The notes: generated from the letters alone by a model not told the origin. Shown: positions 47,123-55,903, counted from the stretch's first letter. The stretch: DNA of 64,000 nt from Alloalcanivorax dieselolei B5 (GCF_000300005.1 NC_018691.1:682001-746000); one strand, 5' to 3'. Numbers and translations are program-made.

Positions 47123-49201
47123 ATGAGTTACGCTCTCGATACCCTTCGCCTGCTGATCGCGCACGATTCCCAGGACGACGCGGAACAACTGATGAATGCC
47201 CTGCGCAATGCCGGGCGCGCCACCCGGGCTCACCTGGCCCTGAACGACGACGATCTGGTCCGGGCCCTCAAGGGCGGTACCTGGGAACTGATGCTGTGCC
47301 GGCCCCGTTTTGGTGACGGCAGCTTCGAGCGGGCGCTGGAACACATCAACCGCCTCGGGCGGGCCCTGCCGGTGGTGCTGCTGTGCGATGACTACTCCGC
47401 GGACCGGGTGCGCACCGCCATGGCGGCGGGCGCCAGGGCGGTGGTGCCGGTGGACGACCGCGAATTGCTGATGCTGATGGTGGATCGGATGATCGAGTTC
47501 CTGCGTCTGCGCCGGGAACTGCAGCACTCGGAGATCATTCGCCATGAGGCGGAGAAGCGGCTGGCACTGCTGATGGACCAGAGCCGGGACGCCATCGCCT
47601 ACGTCCTCGACGGCATGCACATCCACGCCAACGACAACTATGTCTCGATTTTCGGCTATCAGGGCGCCGACGACCTGGCCGGCGTGCCGATCATGGACCT
47701 GATCTCCGCCAGTGACCACGCCCGCCTGAAGCAGCTGCTGCGTGGCCGCGCCGCCGACGCCAGCCAGACCGACGAACTGCAATGCCGAGGGCTGCGCACC
47801 GACGGCGAAGAGTTCGACGCGACTTTTGTGTTCTCCCCCAGTACCTATGACGGCGAGACCTGCACCCAGATCGTCATTCGCGTCAGTGAAGTGGATGAAA
47901 GCGCGATCCAGGCGCGGCTGGACGAGATCGTGCAGACCGATCAGGTCACCGGCCTGTACAGCCGTTCCTGGTTCATGGAGCAGTTGGATCAGGCGGTCGG
48001 TGACGCGGTACGCCAGGGCCAACTGGCGGCGGTGTTGTATTTGCGCGTGGATGATTTCGAGCAGCACCAGTCCGCTTTGGGCATGGAGGATGCGGACCAG
48101 GTGCTGCGGGCGGTGGCGGACTGGCTGCGCCGGCACTGCGCCGACGCCAAGCTGGCGCGCATGGACGGTGAGGATTTCGCCGTGCTGCGGCCGGTCAACG
48201 ACATCGACGAGGCCCGCGCCATGGCGGAGTCCTTGTGTGCCGGCATCGCCGGGCTGATGCCGGAAGTGGCTTCCCGTACCGTTCATATCAGTGCCAGTGT
48301 CGGGCTGGCCTTCGCCCGTGAGGACGCCCATAGCAGCCATTCGATCCTGACGCTGGCGTTGAAATGCTGTCACCAGGCCCAGCGCGAGAACGGCGGCACG
48401 GGCAATGCGGTGAAGGTGCACGATCCCATGGACGACGTCGCTTCCGGGTCACAGGAAGCGATCGTGCTGAGTCTGCGCGAAGCGTTGGAACACAACGGTT
48501 TCCAACTGCGCTATCAACCTCTGATGAACCTTGACGATGATCGCGAGCAACTGTTCGAGGTGTTCGTGCAGATGCCGCAACGTCAGGGTGAGCCGTTGGC
48601 CGCCGCTGAGTTCATGCCGGTGGCGGCGGAAATGGGCATGGCCGGACGGGTGGATCGCTGGATCATACTGAACGCCATGCGCGCCGCCGCCGCGCAATCG
48701 CGGGTGCCGGGGCTGTTGATCAACCTCAGTGGCTTTTCGGTGGGCGAGGCCGGTCTGGTGGACTGGCTGGCCAAGGCCTTGCGCGCGGCACGGTTGCGCC
48801 CGGCCCAGGTTACCTTCCAGCTTACCGAAGGGGACGCGGTCAATCATCTGAAGCAGGCGGCGGCGTTCGGCCGGGACCTTCGCAAACTGGGCTGTGGTCT
48901 GTCGATCAGCCGTTTCGGCGGCAGTCTGGACCCGTTCAAACTGCTCGAACATCTGCCCGCCAGCATGGTCAAGTTCGAGGGGTCCTTCACCCAGGAACTG
49001 GGCAAACCGGAAAGCCGCGACCGCTTCGCTGAACTGGTCAAGCGGGCCGGGGAAAAGGGCTGCCGCACCGTGGTCGGTTTCGTCGAATCCGCCGCGCAGA
49101 TGCAGGCACTGTGGACCCTGGGCGGGGTGGATTACCTGCAAGGTTATTACCTGCAGGCGCCCACCGAGGAGTTGCTGGTGATGGAAGCCGAGGGGGAGTA
49201 G
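47123..49201 (+). CDS. fimX: FimX-like GGDEF/EAL signalling protein, catalytically degenerate
   Basis: A 692-residue protein with the domain order of FimX (P. aeruginosa, 691), which binds c-di-GMP and directs type IV pilus assembly and twitching. A degenerate receiver (residues ~8-130), PAS (~150-260), GGDEF-like (~275-430) and EAL-like (~445-680) domains follow in order. GGDEF reads DGEDF and EAL reads EVF. The DDFG loop is replaced by SRFGGS and the late Lys-Asp motif by VKFEGS. It is therefore expected to bind c-di-GMP without making or cleaving it. A CRP/Vfr-type site precedes the upstream gene. Confidence 0.85.
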   Translation: MSYALDTLRLLIAHDSQDDAEQLMNALRNAGRATRAHLALNDDDLVRALKGGTWELMLCRPRFGDGSFERALEHINRLGRALPVVLLCDDYSADRVRTAMAAGARAVVPVDDRELLMLMVDRMIEFLRLRRELQHSEIIRHEAEKRLALLMDQSRDAIAYVLDGMHIHANDNYVSIFGYQGADDLAGVPIMDLISASDHARLKQLLRGRAADASQTDELQCRGLRTDGEEFDATFVFSPSTYDGETCTQIVIRVSEVDESAIQARLDEIVQTDQVTGLYSRSWFMEQLDQAVGDAVRQGQLAAVLYLRVDDFEQHQSALGMEDADQVLRAVADWLRRHCADAKLARMDGEDFAVLRPVNDIDEARAMAESLCAGIAGLMPEVASRTVHISASVGLAFAREDAHSSHSILTLALKCCHQAQRENGGTGNAVKVHDPMDDVASGSQEAIVLSLREALEHNGFQLRYQPLMNLDDDREQLFEVFVQMPQRQGEPLAAAEFMPVAAEMGMAGRVDRWIILNAMRAAAAQSRVPGLLINLSGFSVGEAGLVDWLAKALRAARLRPAQVTFQLTEGDAVNHLKQAAAFGRDLRKLGCGLSISRFGGSLDPFKLLEHLPASMVKFEGSFTQELGKPESRDRFAELVKRAGEKGCRTVVGFVESAAQMQALWTLGGVDYLQGYYLQAPTEELLVMEAEGE

Positions 49202-49229
49202 GTCCGGGAATCGCGGCTCACGCGCCGGA

Positions 49230-50126
49230 TCAGCCTCGCCGGCCGGCCTGATCGCGGGCGAACTGCCAGGCGATGCGGCCGGAGCGGGCGCCGCGGGTGC
49301 GGGACCACAGCACCGCTTCGTCGCGCAACGCCGCCGCGTCCTCATCGTTGAAACCGAAGTAATGCAGCCAGTGGTCCACGGCGCGCAGATAGTCGTCCTG
49401 GGTAAAGGGATAAAAACTCAGCCATAGCCCGAACCGCTCCGACAGCGACACTTTTTCCTCGGTGGTGTCGCCGGGATGAATCTCACCGTTCTCGCCGGGG
49501 CGGGCCTCCAGGTTCTCGCTCATCTTTTCCGGCAGCAAATGACGCCGGTTGGAGGTGGCGTAAATCAGCAGGTTGGCGGCGGCACCGGTCAGCGAACCGT
49601 CCAGGGCGGTCTTCAGTGCCTTGTAACCGCCTTCGCCTTCCTCGAAAGAGAGATCATCGCAAAACAGGATGAAGCGTTCCGGGCGCTGACGGATCAGGGC
49701 TACCACCTGGCGCAGATCGGCGAGATCTTCCTTGTCGATTTCGATCAGGCGCAGCCCTTCATCGTGGAACGCCTGCAGGCAGGCCTTCACCAGCGACGAC
49801 TTGCCGGTACCCCGGGCACCGGTGAGCAGCACATTGTTGGCGGGCCGGCCGGCGACGAACTGCCGGGTGTTGCGTTCAATCGCCTGCCGTTGGCGGTCCA
49901 CGTTGCGCAGATCATCGAAGCGGATCAGCGCGGGATTCTCGATCGGCACCAGGCGGCCGCCACCAAAGGGGCCCTGACGCCGTTCCCAGCGATAGGCCGG
50001 GGCGTCTTCGGGAAAGGTCACCGTAGCGGTGCCGGTGGCGGTTTCCAAAGCGTGGGCGATGCGTTCGAGCTGACCATGCAAAGCGGTCAGCAGCGCCTGG
50101 TTGGACGAGGGTGAATCCTGAGACAT
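49230..50126 (-). CDS. DUF815 family AAA+ ATPase
   Basis: A 298-residue P-loop ATPase of the DUF815 family. Walker A is LLTGARGTGKSSLVKA and Walker B is FILFCDDLSFEEGEGGYKALK; YATSNRRHLLPE is the sensor 1 region. Its function is not established; family members are widespread and soluble. It converges with fimX (28-bp gap) and diverges from a small lipoprotein gene. No partner is obvious. Confidence 0.88.
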   Translation of the reverse strand: MSQDSPSSNQALLTALHGQLERIAHALETATGTATVTFPEDAPAYRWERRQGPFGGGRLVPIENPALIRFDDLRNVDRQRQAIERNTRQFVAGRPANNVLLTGARGTGKSSLVKACLQAFHDEGLRLIEIDKEDLADLRQVVALIRQRPERFILFCDDLSFEEGEGGYKALKTALDGSLTGAAANLLIYATSNRRHLLPEKMSENLEARPGENGEIHPGDTTEEKVSLSERFGLWLSFYPFTQDDYLRAVDHWLHYFGFNDEDAAALRDEAVLWSRTRGARSGRIAWQFARDQAGRRG

Positions 50127-50305
50127 GGTGACTCCGTCAATGGGGCTAGGATGAAACTCCTATGATGGCGCGGATTGGTCTGAGGCTCTTACCTGAAAAC
50201 CGCCTAATACTAGCGCGAATACGACAGACAAACTTCCCCGTCGGCGCTATTCTGAGCCGGTTCGACAACCGTGCAGAATCACTCAGGAAAACGCCAAGGA
50301 ACAAG

Positions 50306-50692
50306 ATGTCGATCTGGAAACTGCCCGCTGCTCTGATCATGGTGGCGATGGTAACGGGCTGTGGCCCGTCCGATAACCCGTCCGCGGATGATTCAGCGGA
50401 TGCGGCCTCCGACAATGCCATCATGAACAATGCCACCACCAACCACGCCGCCACGGATAATCAGGCCGGCTCTTCCGGCCGGAACGCGCCGGTGTTGGAT
50501 ACCGGCACCGAGGAATCCCTGCAACAGTCCTTGGACCGGGTGCGTTCGTCACTGCCGGAAGACCTGCGTATCGAGTTCGACCAGTCGGTGAAGCTGATTA
50601 TGGATGTGGAGCCGCAACGATTGCATGGCATGACCGCCGAGCAGGTGCTGGCGGCCGGGCGCGAATTACACCAGCGGACTAACGGCGGCTGA
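50306..50692 (+). CDS. Small lipoprotein (DUF6694-like)
   Basis: A 128-residue protein with a short signal and lipobox MVTGC. A low-complexity Asp/Asn/Ala linker (residues ~22-55) follows, then a helical C-terminal domain (EESLQQSLDRVRSSLPEDLRIEFDQSVKLIM) resembling DUF6694 lipoproteins. The ATG at 50306 is preferred because AAGGA precedes it. Its final 27 bp overlap the GST gene tail to tail. Function unknown. Confidence 0.75.
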   Translation: MSIWKLPAALIMVAMVTGCGPSDNPSADDSADAASDNAIMNNATTNHAATDNQAGSSGRNAPVLDTGTEESLQQSLDRVRSSLPEDLRIEFDQSVKLIMDVEPQRLHGMTAEQVLAAGRELHQRTNGG

Positions 50693-51322
50693 GGACGGCT
50701 GGTGCCGGTCCTGGGAACGTTGAGCCCGCAGGTAGGCCGGCTCCTGTTGTGCTCGCTGCCAATAGGCGCTGACGCGTGGCGGGAAGTACTGGGACAGGTC
50801 GAGCCGTTGGGCCAGTAACAGGGCATAGGCCACGGAAATGTCGGCGCCGGTGAAGCGGCCGGCGCACAGCCATTCGCGGTCGCTCAAGGCCCGCTCCACG
50901 CCTTTCAAACGCGACAGGAACCAGCGCGTATAATCCTCCGCCACTCGCGGCAGTCGCCGTTCTTCCGCTTCCAGTTGGGTGTAACGCAGCACCAGCGTCT
51001 GCGGGAAAGTCAGCGTGGCCTCGCCAAAGTACAACCAATTGATCCAGGCGCCGTATTCGGGATGGTCCGCCGGCAGCGCCAGTGACGAATCCGCTCCGTA
51101 GCGGCTCACCAGATAATGGACAATGCCCGAGGACTCGGTCATGCGCGTGTCGCCGTCCACCAGCAGGGGAATGGTGCCGAGCGGGTTTTCCTGCAAGTAA
51201 TCCGGGCATTCGACACGCGGTGGGAACGGCATCATGTTCAGTTGGTACGGCAATTCAAGCGCTTCCAGCGCCCACAGGCAGCGGAACGAGCGGGCGTTGT
51301 GGCAGTGGTAAAGAGTGATCAT
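50666..51322 (-). CDS. Glutathione S-transferase
   Basis: A 218-residue cytosolic GST. The N-terminal thioredoxin fold contains NPLGTIPLLVDGDTRMTESSGIVHYL, with the cis-Pro and glutathione-contacting Glu-Ser. The C-terminal helical domain holds ICAGRFTGADISVAYAL-like residues. Its ATG overlaps the stop codon of the CaiB-type gene (ATGA), so it is the third gene of a coupled operon. It may detoxify or isomerise an intermediate made upstream; the substrate is unknown. Confidence 0.88.
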   Translation of the reverse strand: MITLYHCHNARSFRCLWALEALELPYQLNMMPFPPRVECPDYLQENPLGTIPLLVDGDTRMTESSGIVHYLVSRYGADSSLALPADHPEYGAWINWLYFGEATLTFPQTLVLRYTQLEAEERRLPRVAEDYTRWFLSRLKGVERALSDREWLCAGRFTGADISVAYALLLAQRLDLSQYFPPRVSAYWQRAQQEPAYLRAQRSQDRHQPSSAAVSPLV

Positions 51323-52491
51323 CGGGGAGGCTCCGTGATTTTGTATTCGGCCAGCACTTCATCGGTGTGCTGGCCCAGGTGCGGTGCCGGCCGGGCCGGC
51401 CGTGGTGCCCGCGCACTGAAACGGGTGGGCAGCGGCATTTCCACGTAATCCCCTTCGCTGGGGTGGCGGCGGCGCTGGAACAGGCCGGTGGCCCACAAAT
51501 GCTGGTCTTCCAGAACGCGATCAAAGGGACACACCGGCATGGCCGGAATCGACGCCGTCCGGCACAGTGTCATCCATTCAGCGGTGGTTTTTTGTGGCGT
51601 GCGTTGCGCCATTTCCTTGTAGAGCAGGGAGATGTTGGCGCGGCGCTCGGGCTGGCCGCTGAACTCCGGCCGTTCGGTGAGCTCTGGACAGCCGAGCAGA
51701 TCCAGCAGGGTCAGCCAGCAGTGATCGTTGTGGGGGACGATACTGATGTGGCCGTCGGCGGTGGGAAAAGGATTGCGGTGCGGGTCCAGTTGCCGGAAAT
51801 AACCGGCTTCCTCGCTGGTGGGCGGCTGAAACGTCTGGCCGAATAAATGTTCCTGAAACAGAAACTGGGTGAAGGTCTCGAACATGGGGATCTCCACCTG
51901 CTGGCCTTCGCCGCTGCGCAGCCGGTGCACCACCGCCGCCAGTACCGCCTGGCTGGCGTACAAGGCGCCCACCTTGTCGGCGATCACCGAAGGGACATAG
52001 CGGGGCCGGCCGTCGCCGTCGTAGCGGCCGACCAGATCGGTCATGCCACTGGCGGCCTGGATCACGTCATCGTAAGCCTGCAAGCCGGCATAGGGGCCAC
52101 CGGAGCCGAAGCCGACACAGTGGGCATAAATGATGTCCGGGCGCAGCGCTTTGACGCTGGCATAGTCGAAGCCGAGGCGGGCGATGGCGTCGGCGCGCAC
52201 GTTATGAATGAAGACATCGGCGTCGCCCAGCAGGGCCGCCAGCGCGCGCCGGCCCTGCTCCTGTTTCAGATCCAGCACCACCGACCGTTTGCCGCGATTG
52301 GTGGTCACGAACGCCGGCCCCATGCCCGGTGTTTTCGCCGGATTGCCGGCGATACGCATGAGATCTCCGGCGGGCGCCTCGACCTTGATCACGTCGGCGC
52401 CCAGATCGGCGAGCATCTGTGTGCAATAAGGGCCGAAGATCATCGTCGTCATGTCGATGATGCGTACGCCCTCGAGCATGGTCTGGGACAT
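51319..52491 (-). CDS. CaiB/BaiF-type (family III) CoA transferase
   Basis: A 390-residue family III CoA transferase that moves CoA between carboxylates. The N-terminus shows LEGVRIIDMTTMIFGPYCTQMLADLGADVIKVE, and the catalytic Asp is expected in the DVIQAASGM region. The ATG at 52491 follows GAGAG. An alternative ATG at 52503 overlaps the stop codon of the upstream gene (ATGA). It ends overlapping GST, so all three genes are translationally linked. The frame stays open upstream through the thiolase-like gene, but only as a shadow. Confidence 0.88.
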   Translation of the reverse strand: MSQTMLEGVRIIDMTTMIFGPYCTQMLADLGADVIKVEAPAGDLMRIAGNPAKTPGMGPAFVTTNRGKRSVVLDLKQEQGRRALAALLGDADVFIHNVRADAIARLGFDYASVKALRPDIIYAHCVGFGSGGPYAGLQAYDDVIQAASGMTDLVGRYDGDGRPRYVPSVIADKVGALYASQAVLAAVVHRLRSGEGQQVEIPMFETFTQFLFQEHLFGQTFQPPTSEEAGYFRQLDPHRNPFPTADGHISIVPHNDHCWLTLLDLLGCPELTERPEFSGQPERRANISLLYKEMAQRTPQKTTAEWMTLCRTASIPAMPVCPFDRVLEDQHLWATGLFQRRRHPSEGDYVEMPLPTRFSARAPRPARPAPHLGQHTDEVLAEYKITEPPR

Positions 52492-52499
52492 TGTGGCTC

Positions 52500-54017
52500 T
52501 CATCCAGGTATTGTGATGCCAAAGTGCAGAAGATCGTTTTCGCCCGGCATGGCTTCGCCGGCAGCGCCGATGGGGCTGTTTTCGGGGTCGAGCAGGGTGT
52601 CCAGGGTGGCGCGATCGGTGCCTGGAACCCGTGCCATCACGCGTTCGCCGGCCGGCGTCAGAGCCAGCACCACGGCGTAATCCACCTCGCCGGCACGGTT
52701 GAACAGCGCGGTGAACGTCTCCAGCGTGGCTGGTCCCTGATAGTGTTCGCGCAGCGGCGGCACCGGTCCGCGGCGGGCATCGGCTTGCGCCTGCACGCTG
52801 TAGTCCTCGGCCAGTGGTGCCGGTGGTGGCCGGTTGGAAAGCACCACGGCATGGTGTTTGGTGACGTATTCGCCCTGGCCGTAGAGCAACCCCTCGCCCG
52901 GGGCGCTGTCGCGCAGGTGGCGCACCATGGCGGCGGCGGCGTGGGTCATGTAGTTGTTCATTGGCGCGCCGAAAAAACTCAGACCGCCGGTCACGCTGGG
53001 CGCGAAATCCTCGTCCAGACCGAGAGTGCGGCGGGCCATCTTGGGCACGCAGGGGAAGCAGCTGTACAACTCCAGATGGCGGAAGCCACCGACGTCGCCG
53101 CCGGCCCACTGCAGCACGGTTTCCAGTACCGTGTCCTGGGCGTGGGAGCGGTGGAACTGATCCCGTTGCAGATAATCCTCCGGCTCCACCGCCGCCGCTC
53201 CGCCCCAAAGGTGGATCCAGCGCTCCTCGGGAATCCCCATTTCCCTGGCCACGGCGGCGCTGGTCAGCAACAGGGCGGCGCCCTGATTGACCATCGGATT
53301 GGCCACCTGCCACTTGGTGTAGGGCCAGGCCACCGCCCGGTTTTCCGCTGTCGGGGTGATGATCTCCTCGGCGCTCGGGGTGCGCTCGGACCAGGTATAG
53401 GGATTGTCCGCCGCGATGCGGGCCATTCGCGCCCACAGTCGGCCGGATTCCTCCATGGCCGCGCGGGGCGTCTGGCCATAGCGGTGAGGCAGGGCGTTTT
53501 CGTAGAACGGATACACCGTTGGCGGCATCAGAATGCCGTGTTTGAGCGACAGCGGATGCAGAATGTCCTTGCCGCGCCGCACCTTCGGCGCCGGATCGCG
53601 CGGGGGCCAGGGCAGATCCAGATTCTGTTTCGCCGCCCGTTCCGTGGTGTGCCGGGATTCGGCGCCGACCACCGCCGCTACCCGGCATTCACCCCGTGCG
53701 ATGGCCAGGGCGGCCTGATGGAGGTAGCGCAACGGCGATTCCCCGCCCATGGGACCGAGTACCACCCGTTGCGGCTGCCGCCCCAGGCGCTGGCACAATT
53801 GCGCCTCGGTGTCCGGATAAGGCCAGGACAACTGATAAACGATGTCGACGGAATCCAGTTGATCGAGCAGGGCGACGCCGCTGTCCTGTTCGGCCCGACG
53901 CAGGGCATGCTCCATCAGCGCCAGCGGTTCCAGTCCCCGCTCCAGTTGTTGCGGCTGATCGGTGATTTCACCCACGCCCACAAGGACGGGAAGACAGCGC
54001 GGGTCGGGACTGCTCAT
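52500..54017 (-). CDS. Thiolase-like protein with extra C-terminal domain (TLP1 type), nucleophile absent
   Basis: A 505-residue thiolase-fold protein, about 110 residues longer than ordinary thiolases. The C-terminal region (EVDYAVVLALTPAGERVMARV) resembles the additional domain of mycobacterial thiolase-like protein type 1. Where catalytic thiolases have NxxCxSG, the sequence reads LGPMGGESPLRYL, so the nucleophilic Cys is missing. GGLSFFGAPMNNY replaces the GHPxGATG loop. A CoA- or lipid-binding role, or another chemistry, is more likely than thiolysis. AAGGA precedes the ATG at 54017. First gene of the operon divergent from the sigma-54 activator. Confidence 0.8.
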   Translation of the reverse strand: MSSPDPRCLPVLVGVGEITDQPQQLERGLEPLALMEHALRRAEQDSGVALLDQLDSVDIVYQLSWPYPDTEAQLCQRLGRQPQRVVLGPMGGESPLRYLHQAALAIARGECRVAAVVGAESRHTTERAAKQNLDLPWPPRDPAPKVRRGKDILHPLSLKHGILMPPTVYPFYENALPHRYGQTPRAAMEESGRLWARMARIAADNPYTWSERTPSAEEIITPTAENRAVAWPYTKWQVANPMVNQGAALLLTSAAVAREMGIPEERWIHLWGGAAAVEPEDYLQRDQFHRSHAQDTVLETVLQWAGGDVGGFRHLELYSCFPCVPKMARRTLGLDEDFAPSVTGGLSFFGAPMNNYMTHAAAAMVRHLRDSAPGEGLLYGQGEYVTKHHAVVLSNRPPPAPLAEDYSVQAQADARRGPVPPLREHYQGPATLETFTALFNRAGEVDYAVVLALTPAGERVMARVPGTDRATLDTLLDPENSPIGAAGEAMPGENDLLHFGITIPG

Positions 54018-54271
54018 GTAGAATCCTTTGTTTCGATGTGGCTTGGGCGACGGCCCCAGCAAATTCATGCTTGAGTGTTCCTCAGTGAGGATTGGGGATA
54101 TTCGTCGATTCAGACGAAATTGCAGCAAACCGGACCTTTCATCCGGCGGCGTCCGATTGTGCCGGCGTTTACCCTGTTCACGCCGCCCCCCTATACTTTC
54201 CGCAATCCCACCTCCCGCGGCCCCGCGATGGCGTGGGCCTATCATGAGACCCTGTCTCCGGCGGTACTTGC

Positions 54272-55684
54272 ATGACACAGCTGTTCAGCAAAAACGATAA
54301 GAGCGGGCTGACCCGCGACCTGATCGAAGCCCTGTTTCCCATGTTCGAGCAAGCCAGCGCAGGGGGCATCGCGGTGGACCGGCAGGCGCGGATTACCTGG
54401 ATCAACGCCAGCTACGCTTCGCTGCTGGGCATCGAAGATCCGGCGGCGGTGATCGGTGAACCGGTACGCCGGGTGATTCCCATGACGCGCATGCCGGAGG
54501 TGGTGGAAACCGGCCGTCCCCTGTTGCTGGACATCATGGAATACGAATCCCAGCAACTGGTGGTGACGCGGCTGCCTTACTTCGACGACAGCGGCAAGGT
54601 CATGGGCGCGGTGGCGTTCGTGTTGTACGACGATCTGCAGCCGTTGACGCCGCTGGTCAGCAAGTACCGCCGTTTGCACCAGGATTTGGTGGCGGCCCGC
54701 AAGGCGCTGGCGAAAAAAAATCGCGGTACCCGTTACAGCCTGGGGGATTTCGTCGGCGCCAGCCCGGCGGCTCTCGAGGTCAAGCGTCGGGCCCGGCTGG
54801 CCGCGGGGCGGGACATGCCGGTGCTGTTGCTGGGGGAAACCGGCACCGGCAAGGAAGTGCTGGCCCAGGCCATCCACGCTCTGTCGCGACGGGCGGAGCG
54901 TCCCTTCGTCGGCGTCAATGTGGCGGCGATACCGGAAAACCTTCTGGAGGCGGAGTTCTTCGGCGTGGCGCCCGGCGCCTACACCGGCGCTGACCGGCGT
55001 ACCCGGGACGGCAAATTCCAATTGGCCAATGGCGGCACTTTGTTTCTGGATGAAGTGGGCGACATGCCACTGGCGCTGCAAGCCAAGCTGTTGCGGGCGT
55101 TACAGGAAGGGGAGATCGAACCGTTGGGCTCCAACAAGGTGGCCCGAGTGGACGTGCGGGTGATCGCCGCCACCAGCCGTAATCTGGAAACCATGATGGA
55201 CGAGGGCCGCTTCCGTTCGGATCTCTATTACCGGCTCAATGTGCTGGAGATCACCATCCCGCCCCTGCGGGAACGCCTGCCGGATCTGGGCGTGCTGTGT
55301 GAAGCGATTCTGGAGGATATCGGGGCCGGCCTGGAACTGCGTGCCGAGATCACCGATGCCGCGGTGTCGGCCCTCAGCAGCTATGACTGGCCCGGTAATG
55401 TCCGCGAGTTGCGTAATGTGCTCGAACGGGGCCTGACCATGGGGGAGGAAACCGGCCTGCTGGATGCCGACGCCATCTTCAAAGTGCTGCCGCGCAAAAG
55501 CGGACGCCTGCAACCGGTGGGGGCGGCTCAACCGGCCCGTCCGCTGGCTCAGGTGCTGGCGGAGGCGGAACACCAGGCCATCGAAGCGGCGCTGGTGGCC
55601 AGCCGTGGCAACCGTTCCCGCGCGGCGCGGATACTGGGGATCTCCCGCTCGGCGCTGTATGAAAAGCTGAATAAACTGTCCTGA
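54272..55684 (+). CDS. Sigma-54-dependent activator with PAS domain
   Basis: A 470-residue enhancer-binding protein. The N-terminal PAS domain (residues ~20-130) senses the signal. The AAA+ domain (~155-400) has Walker A GETGTGKE near 188, the sigma-54 contact loop GAYTGA near 234 and Walker B LFLDEVGD near 257. The C-terminal Fis helix-turn-helix is at ~425-470 (RSRAARILGISRSALYEKL). The loop is usually GAFTGA; Tyr at this position occurs in some activators. Three matching palindromes and a sigma-54 promoter lie directly downstream before the TRAP operon, which is its clear target. It has no receiver domain. Confidence 0.93.
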   Translation: MTQLFSKNDKSGLTRDLIEALFPMFEQASAGGIAVDRQARITWINASYASLLGIEDPAAVIGEPVRRVIPMTRMPEVVETGRPLLLDIMEYESQQLVVTRLPYFDDSGKVMGAVAFVLYDDLQPLTPLVSKYRRLHQDLVAARKALAKKNRGTRYSLGDFVGASPAALEVKRRARLAAGRDMPVLLLGETGTGKEVLAQAIHALSRRAERPFVGVNVAAIPENLLEAEFFGVAPGAYTGADRRTRDGKFQLANGGTLFLDEVGDMPLALQAKLLRALQEGEIEPLGSNKVARVDVRVIAATSRNLETMMDEGRFRSDLYYRLNVLEITIPPLRERLPDLGVLCEAILEDIGAGLELRAEITDAAVSALSSYDWPGNVRELRNVLERGLTMGEETGLLDADAIFKVLPRKSGRLQPVGAAQPARPLAQVLAEAEHQAIEAALVASRGNRSRAARILGISRSALYEKLNKLS

Positions 55685-55757
55685 TATCAGGACAGATGTC
55701 CATGATTCAGGACAAATTCGTTAGACCTTTGTCTAAAACTGTTCTGAATTCCGGACA
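55677..55757. promoter_or_regulatory. Three enhancer (UAS) palindromes TGTYC-N8-GGACA
   Basis: Sites at 55677-55694, 55697-55714 and 55740-55757 share the layout TGTCC/TGTTC-N8-GGACA. The first is embedded in the perfect 20-bp palindrome CTGTCCTGATATCAGGACAG (55676-55695), which covers the stop codon of the activator gene. The first two centres are 20 bp apart, about two helical turns. They lie 65-145 bp upstream of the sigma-54 promoter, as expected for the activator encoded next door. Confidence 0.75.
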
Positions 55758-55819
55758 CTCAAACAAAGAAGAATCACCATAACTTCTCTACCTTATTGTT
55801 TTATAAAGGGTTTTCGGGC

Positions 55820-55835
55820 TGGCACGGTGCCTGCT
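55820..55835 (+). promoter_or_regulatory. Sigma-54 promoter of the TRAP/acetoacetyl-CoA operon
   Basis: TGGCACGGTGCCTGCT has the invariant GG (55821-55822) and GC (55833-55834) exactly 10 bp apart, matching TGGCACG-N4-TTGC closely. The predicted start of transcription is near 55846, with a leader of about 58 nt to the dctP ATG. Confidence 0.8.
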
Positions 55836-55903
55836 AGTTGGTGTGCGCAGAAGGTGGGAACAACCACCCCGACAATCGCACAACAACAAGAAGGATTCTT
55901 TTC

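Noticed and set aside
52500-53688. Upstream extension of the CaiB-type protein to 789 residues
   Set aside because: The extra 390 residues are an out-of-frame reading of the thiolase-like gene. The family signature starts a few residues after the ATG at 52491, which has its own ribosome-binding site.
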